Positions 38,390-43,299 of a stretch of DNA of 43,299 bases are shown piece after piece. Under the pieces are notes generated by a model. That model worked only from the letters and a program-made list of their open reading frames with translations, ran no database searches and was not told where the DNA came from. A program made the position numbers and the translations under genes. Each line of letters starts with the position of its first letter. Position 1 is the stretch's first letter. Source of the DNA: Flavobacteriia bacterium (GTDB taxonomy: Bacteria > Bacteroidota > Bacteroidia > Flavobacteriales > Flavobacteriaceae); NCBI GenBank assembly GCA_030625645.1, contig DAOUQH010000003.1, forward strand, positions 1 through 43,299. The letters run 5' to 3'.

Positions 38390-39706
38390 CTAATCAATCA
38401 TATCAAATCCTGTATATTTTTGTAATACTTCAGGTATTTTAATACCGTTTTCGGTTTGACAATTTTCTAATAAAGCAGCCAATACTCTTGGCAACGCCAG
38501 TGAGCTACCGTTTAAAGTATGCGCTAATTGGCTTTTACCTTCCTTATTCTTAAAACGTAATTTTAATCTATTTGCTTGAAAAGTTTCAAAATTTGAAATT
38601 GAACTTATTTCAAGCCAACGATCTTGTGCAGTAGAAAATAATTCAAAATCATAAGTTAATGCTGATGTAAATCCAAGATCACCTCCGCATAAGCGTAAAA
38701 TTCTATATGGCAAATCTAATTCTTGTAATATTCCTTTTACATGATTTACCATTCCTTCTAATGCTTCATAAGACTTTTCAGGATGCTCAATACGTACAAT
38801 TTCTACTTTATCAAATTGATGTAAACGATTTAAACCTCTAACATGCGCACCATAAGATCCTGCTTCTCGACGGAAACAAGGCGTGTAAGCTGTATTACAA
38901 ATAGGAAAATCACTTTCTTTTAATAAAACATCTCTATAAAAATTTGTTACAGGAACTTCAGCTGTTGGAATCAAATATAAATTGTCAATTCCTACATGAT
39001 ACATTTGCCCCTCTTTATCAGGCAATTGACCAGTGCCAATACCCGACGCTTCATTAATTAACAAAGGAGGCTGAACTTCGGTATAACCTGCTTCGGTATT
39101 TTTATCTAAGAAATAAGAGATTAAAGCACGTTGTAATTTTGCCCCTTTTCCTTTGTAAACAGGAAAACCAGCTCCGGTAATTTTATTACCCAATTCAAAA
39201 TCTATGATATCATATTTTTTTGCCAATTCCCAGTGAGGTATAGCTCCTTCGTGTAATTTTGGAATTTCTCCTTCTTGAAAGATCGTTTCATTATCCTCTT
39301 CAGAATTACCGACAGGAACTAAAGGATTTGGAATATTTGGAACTTGATAAAGCAATTCATTCAATTCATCTTCAATCTTAATTAAAGTTTCATTTAATGC
39401 TTTTGATTGCTGCTTTAACTGCCCTGTTTTTTCCTTTAAGATATTAGCTTTTTGTACTTCACCAGTTTTAAAAAAAACACCAATCTCTTTCGAAATTTTA
39501 TTACTTTCGGCCAAAGCTTGGTCTAATTCGGTTTTAATTTGTCTTTTTGAAAGGTCTTTTTTAATTATATTATCAATAATTACATTGGCATTTTTAAAAT
39601 TTCTAACTGCCAATCCTTTTAAAATACTTTCTTTATTCTCTCTGATAAAAGCTAATGTTAACATAAAATGTTTTTTATTTACGAACTGCAAATATAAAGA
39701 AAGCAT
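38390..39706 (-). CDS. serS: Serine--tRNA ligase
   Basis: MLTLAFIRENKESILKGLAVRNF (likely start is the internal ATG), TAEVPVTNFYRD, FRREAGSYGAHVRGLNRLHQFDKVEIV, LNGSSLALPRVLAALLENCQTENGIKIPEVLQKYTGFDMI. Confidence 0.97.
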   Translation of the reverse strand: MLSLYLQFVNKKHFMLTLAFIRENKESILKGLAVRNFKNANVIIDNIIKKDLSKRQIKTELDQALAESNKISKEIGVFFKTGEVQKANILKEKTGQLKQQSKALNETLIKIEDELNELLYQVPNIPNPLVPVGNSEEDNETIFQEGEIPKLHEGAIPHWELAKKYDIIDFELGNKITGAGFPVYKGKGAKLQRALISYFLDKNTEAGYTEVQPPLLINEASGIGTGQLPDKEGQMYHVGIDNLYLIPTAEVPVTNFYRDVLLKESDFPICNTAYTPCFRREAGSYGAHVRGLNRLHQFDKVEIVRIEHPEKSYEALEGMVNHVKGILQELDLPYRILRLCGGDLGFTSALTYDFELFSTAQDRWLEISSISNFETFQANRLKLRFKNKEGKSQLAHTLNGSSLALPRVLAALLENCQTENGIKIPEVLQKYTGFDMID

Positions 39707-39738
39707 AGAAAACTAAGAACGCTTATCTTACAATAATT

Positions 39739-40668
39739 TTAATGCTCTTTTTCAATCCAATTCCTTGCTACCTCTTCATCATTTTTAATTTGAAAAGTTA
39801 AAGCTTCGAGTGAATCGAATTTTTGTTCTTCACGAAGTCGTTTTATAATTTCAATTTGCATTTTTTTACTGTAGAGGTTACCTGTGTAATCTAATAAATG
39901 TACTTCAATAGTTTTATGTTTTCCATCTACGGTAGGGCGAAAACCAATATTCATAATGCCAAAAACATAATTTTGATCGATTTTTGTTTTTACAATATAA
40001 ACACCCGTTTTTGGAACCAATTTATGTTCATCTTCAACAAACAGATTTATTGTTGGAAAATTAATTTTTCTTCCTAAACCTTTACCCGAAACAACTTTAC
40101 CAGTTAGTAAATAATTATAGCCTAAGTATTTATTGGCTTTTTCAACATCTCCTTCTTTTAAAGCTTTTCTTATTTTTGTAGAACTTACAGCAACATTTTC
40201 AATATCCTGAGCTGAAATTTCTTCAACTTGAAATCCAAATTCTTTACCAAATTCCTGTAATTGATTAAAATTTCCTTCTCGATCTTTTCCAAAACGATGA
40301 TCGTAACCTATTATTAATTTTTTTAAATGTAATTTATCTAGCAAAATATTTTTTACAAAATCATTTGCAGAAAGATCTGAAAAATCATTAGTAAATGGTT
40401 CAATCATTAAAAGATCTAGCCCAAATTTTTCTAATAACATCATTTTCTCATCAATAGTCGTAAGCATTTTTAAATCATTCTCTGAATTCAAAACCCTACG
40501 GGGATGTGGAAAAAAAGTGAAAAGAGCACTTTTACTATTTAGTTTATTTTGATTAAGCTTTTCAATTATTTTTTGATGCCCAATATGAACACCATCAAAA
40601 GTCCCAATTGTTAAAATTGTGGTATTACTTTTTTTTGAAAATTTTTTTATAGAATGATAAACCTGCAC
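39739..40668 (-). CDS. ribF: Bifunctional riboflavin kinase/FAD synthetase
   Basis: TILTIGTFDGVHIGHQKII, FFPHPRRVL, IGYDHRFGKDREGN, GLGRKINFPTINL. Confidence 0.96.
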   Translation of the reverse strand: MQVYHSIKKFSKKSNTTILTIGTFDGVHIGHQKIIEKLNQNKLNSKSALFTFFPHPRRVLNSENDLKMLTTIDEKMMLLEKFGLDLLMIEPFTNDFSDLSANDFVKNILLDKLHLKKLIIGYDHRFGKDREGNFNQLQEFGKEFGFQVEEISAQDIENVAVSSTKIRKALKEGDVEKANKYLGYNYLLTGKVVSGKGLGRKINFPTINLFVEDEHKLVPKTGVYIVKTKIDQNYVFGIMNIGFRPTVDGKHKTIEVHLLDYTGNLYSKKMQIEIIKRLREEQKFDSLEALTFQIKNDEEVARNWIEKEH

Positions 40669-40677
40669 TAAATATTT

Positions 40678-41199
40678 TTATTTTAATGGAATTACTTCGG
40701 TTAAATTGCTGATTTTTTGAGGTACTTTATCAACTTTAAATTGTAAATTAATTTTCAATTTATCTTTATCAAAATTTACTTTAAGATCTCCTTTCTCTAC
40801 TCTATAATAACCTGTTGCTCCTCTGCAAAAACATAAGCGACCAAAAAGTAATTTTACTTCTTGTAAATCTCCATTTTGTAAATGTAAATCTATTTTATCA
40901 TTGTTGAGTTCAAAAAGAATAATTTCAGAATAACTACTATCTGCTACATTTTCAATTTCATTTTTTTTATATTGGTATTTTACTACCATATTATCTCCAA
41001 TATTAATTTTAGGATATGTATTCCCAAATTCATCGGTTTTAACTTCTAATTCAGAATTATATAAAATCTCCACTGTACAAGCTCCATCATCTAAACAGTT
41101 ATCTAATTTATAATTCACATTCTTATTTTTAGAATCTATTTTTTGAGCCTGACAAGACGATAAAAATAAGGAAAGAAAAATTATTATAAAATACTTCAT
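40678..41199 (-). CDS. Hypothetical lipoprotein
   Basis: Signal peptide and lipobox LFLSSCQAQ. No domain recognised. Confidence 0.75.
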   Translation of the reverse strand: MKYFIIIFLSLFLSSCQAQKIDSKNKNVNYKLDNCLDDGACTVEILYNSELEVKTDEFGNTYPKINIGDNMVVKYQYKKNEIENVADSSYSEIILFELNNDKIDLHLQNGDLQEVKLLFGRLCFCRGATGYYRVEKGDLKVNFDKDKLKINLQFKVDKVPQKISNLTEVIPLK

Positions 41200-41245
41200 A
41201 CTCGGTTCAAAAGAATTATTAGCAATATATATAAATTTATTTCTT

Positions 41246-41253
41246 TAGCTTTG
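41246..41253 (+). promoter_or_regulatory. Putative -7 element (TAGCTTTG) upstream of reprolysin-like peptidase
   Basis: TAGCTTTG matches TAnnTTTG 20 nt upstream of the ATG. No clear -33 element. Confidence 0.4.
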
Positions 41254-41272
41254 CTAAACATACAAACATCTT

Positions 41273-43299
41273 ATGAAAAAAAAATATTTTCTTTTAATTA
41301 GCTTTTTATTCTTAATCGGTTTTCAATCTTTTAGTCAAGAAAGTGATAAATGGTCTGAAATTTTACCAGCTCAAATATCTTCACAAGACATTCAGGTTAT
41401 AGATACTCCCAAAGATTTTAAAATTTTCAATTTAAAATTAGTTGATTTTCAAAAAGAGTTATTCCAATTTTCTGATAAAAATAAGAGCCGTAAAGATAAT
41501 TATCTTATAATTCAATTCCCTGATCATAACGGAAAAATGATAAAATATCAAGTAAAAGAAGTTGCTGTAATGCACCCTGATTTGGCAAAAAAATATCCAA
41601 ATAATAAATCGTTTGTAGGATTTGTAGAAAATGATAAATCACAAAAAATAAGGTTATCGATAAATGAACAGGGTTTACATGCAATGTTTATTGATAAGAA
41701 TAGAAAGATTAAATATATAGATCCTTACACATCTGACAAACAAAACTACATACTATATAATAGGAAAGATATGAATTTTGAAAATTCTGGTTTTTCTTGT
41801 CTTACAGAAGAAATAAGTGTCCAAAATAAAACTGTTACAAGTGCAAAACAAGTTAATGATAGAAAATTAAGAACTTATAAAATGGCTTTAGCATCAACAG
41901 GTGAATATTCCACTTTTTTTGTAAATGCAGCCAATATGCAAAATGGAACTGACGAACAAAAGAAAGCAGTTGTTTTGGCAGAGATGACAACCATGATTAC
42001 TCGTATTAATGATCTTTATGAAAATGACTTGGCTATTTCATTACAATTAATTGCCAATAATGATGAGTTAATCTTTTTAGATGCGACGACAGATCCTTAT
42101 ACTGATGATGATGCCAATGAAATGCTCTCAGAAAATCAAACAACATGCAACAATGTTATTGGTTTTTCAAATTATGATATCGGACATGTTTTAAGTACCG
42201 GTGGCGGTGGCTTGGCAGCTTTAGGTTCATCATGTACTAGTTCAAAAGCAAAAGGAGTTACCGGAAGTTCAAATCCTGTAGGAGATAATTTTTATTTCGA
42301 TTTTGTTGCCCATGAATTAGGTCATCAATTTGGAGCCAATCATACTTTTAACGGAGATGCCCTTAATTGTGGAGGTGGAAATAGACATAATGAAACTGCT
42401 GTTGAGCCTGGTAGTGGAACTACCATTATGGCTTATGCCGGAATTTGTGCACCTCAAAATGTACAGGCACATAGTGATCTATATTTTCATATTGTGAGTA
42501 TTGATGAAATTTGGGGTCGATTAATAGCCGGAACTGGAAGCACCTGCGGTGTAAAAACTACTTTAGACTCCAATTTGAATATTCCCATTGCAAACGCAGG
42601 AAATGATTTTATTATTCCAAAATCCACTCCATATAGTTTAAAAGGAATAGGAAGTGATGCCGATGGCGATCCAATAACTTTCTGTTGGGAACAAATTGAT
42701 ACCGAAATAACTGCAATTCCGCCAAGTGAAACAGCAAGTTCAGGTGCTATATATAGATCGATAAATCCAAGTGATAATTCAGATAGATATTTACCTTCTT
42801 TGAATACGGTTGTTACCGGAAATATTTCTTCTACATGGGAGGTTACTCCAAGTGTAGCGAGAGAAATGAACTTTAAATTAACAGTTAGAGATAATAATAT
42901 TGAAGCAGGTCAATTAGCAACAGATGATTTAAAGGTTACAGTTACAGATGCTGCTGGGCCTTTTATCGTTACTTCTCAAAATACAGATAATTTGGTTTGG
43001 GACAAAAATACAACACAAACCATAACATGGAATGTTGCCGGAACAAATTCAAATAGTATAAATGTTAGTAACGTGAACATTTATTTATCAACTGATTTTG
43101 GTAATACTTTTACAATACCTTTAGCTTTAAATACCCCAAACGATGGTAGTCAAAATATAACTGTACCTAATTCATCAGCAGCTAAATGCTATATTATGGT
43201 TGAAGCTATTGGTAATTATTTCTACGCAATTAATTCAAAAACTTTTTCAATTGGTGAATTTAGTGAAGTTTGTAATGATTTTGTTTCAACGGATAAGTT
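41273..43299 (+). CDS. Reprolysin-like (M12B-type) secreted metallopeptidase, 3'-truncated by window edge
   Basis: ATG at 41273 (MKKKYFLLISFLFLIGFQSFSQE signal peptide). Open to the window end. Contains FVAHELGHQFGANHTFNG (HExxHxxGxxH) and downstream TIMAYAGIC. Absent from the ORF track because it has no stop in the window. Confidence 0.9.
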   Translation, partial: MKKKYFLLISFLFLIGFQSFSQESDKWSEILPAQISSQDIQVIDTPKDFKIFNLKLVDFQKELFQFSDKNKSRKDNYLIIQFPDHNGKMIKYQVKEVAVMHPDLAKKYPNNKSFVGFVENDKSQKIRLSINEQGLHAMFIDKNRKIKYIDPYTSDKQNYILYNRKDMNFENSGFSCLTEEISVQNKTVTSAKQVNDRKLRTYKMALASTGEYSTFFVNAANMQNGTDEQKKAVVLAEMTTMITRINDLYENDLAISLQLIANNDELIFLDATTDPYTDDDANEMLSENQTTCNNVIGFSNYDIGHVLSTGGGGLAALGSSCTSSKAKGVTGSSNPVGDNFYFDFVAHELGHQFGANHTFNGDALNCGGGNRHNETAVEPGSGTTIMAYAGICAPQNVQAHSDLYFHIVSIDEIWGRLIAGTGSTCGVKTTLDSNLNIPIANAGNDFIIPKSTPYSLKGIGSDADGDPITFCWEQIDTEITAIPPSETASSGAIYRSINPSDNSDRYLPSLNTVVTGNISSTWEVTPSVAREMNFKLTVRDNNIEAGQLATDDLKVTVTDAAGPFIVTSQNTDNLVWDKNTTQTITWNVAGTNSNSINVSNVNIYLSTDFGNTFTIPLALNTPNDGSQNITVPNSSAAKCYIMVEAIGNYFYAINSKTFSIGEFSEVCNDFVSTDK

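Noticed and set aside
1-43299. Defence island, phage, transposon, CRISPR array, integron, biosynthetic cluster, rRNA or tRNA genes
   Set aside because: Searched by eye on both strands via the ORF translations and intergenic gaps. No transposase, integrase, Cas, toxin-antitoxin or NRPS/PKS motifs, no tRNA-like cloverleaf and no regular direct-repeat/spacer structure recognised.

Overview
This window is about 43.3 kb of AT-rich chromosome that looks like Bacteroidetes/Flavobacteriia. The support is GldD, GSCFA and SYLF lipoproteins, type III glutamine synthetase, TAnnTTTG-like promoter elements, and MerR-LemA-TPM and HU-RNase G gene orders. Most of it is a housekeeping backbone: alaS, glnS, serS, rplU/rpmA, dut, mutY, ssb, HU, rng, purE, ribF, rsmA, mgtE, with transporters, peptidases and lipoproteins between. 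I found no rRNA, tRNA, CRISPR array, phage or transposon, and no obvious new multi-gene system. The points most worth a second look are: (i) degenerate tandem 7-nt (heptad) repeat arrays in the leaders of at least three genes (M3 peptidase, rsmA, glnS) plus a fourth phased stretch between glnS and the polyprenyl synthetase gene; (ii) a 30-codon, extremely basic ribosomal-protein-like ORF between HU and RNase G that is missing from the ORF track; (iii) ssb and gldD adjacent with no gldE between them; (iv) very long perfect-palindrome terminators; (v) an HMA-like lipoprotein with CxxxC in place of the canonical CxxC; (vi) a SYLF lipoprotein with an Ala/Asp repeat stalk; and (vii) a reprolysin-type metalloprotease running off the 3' edge, also missing from the ORF track.
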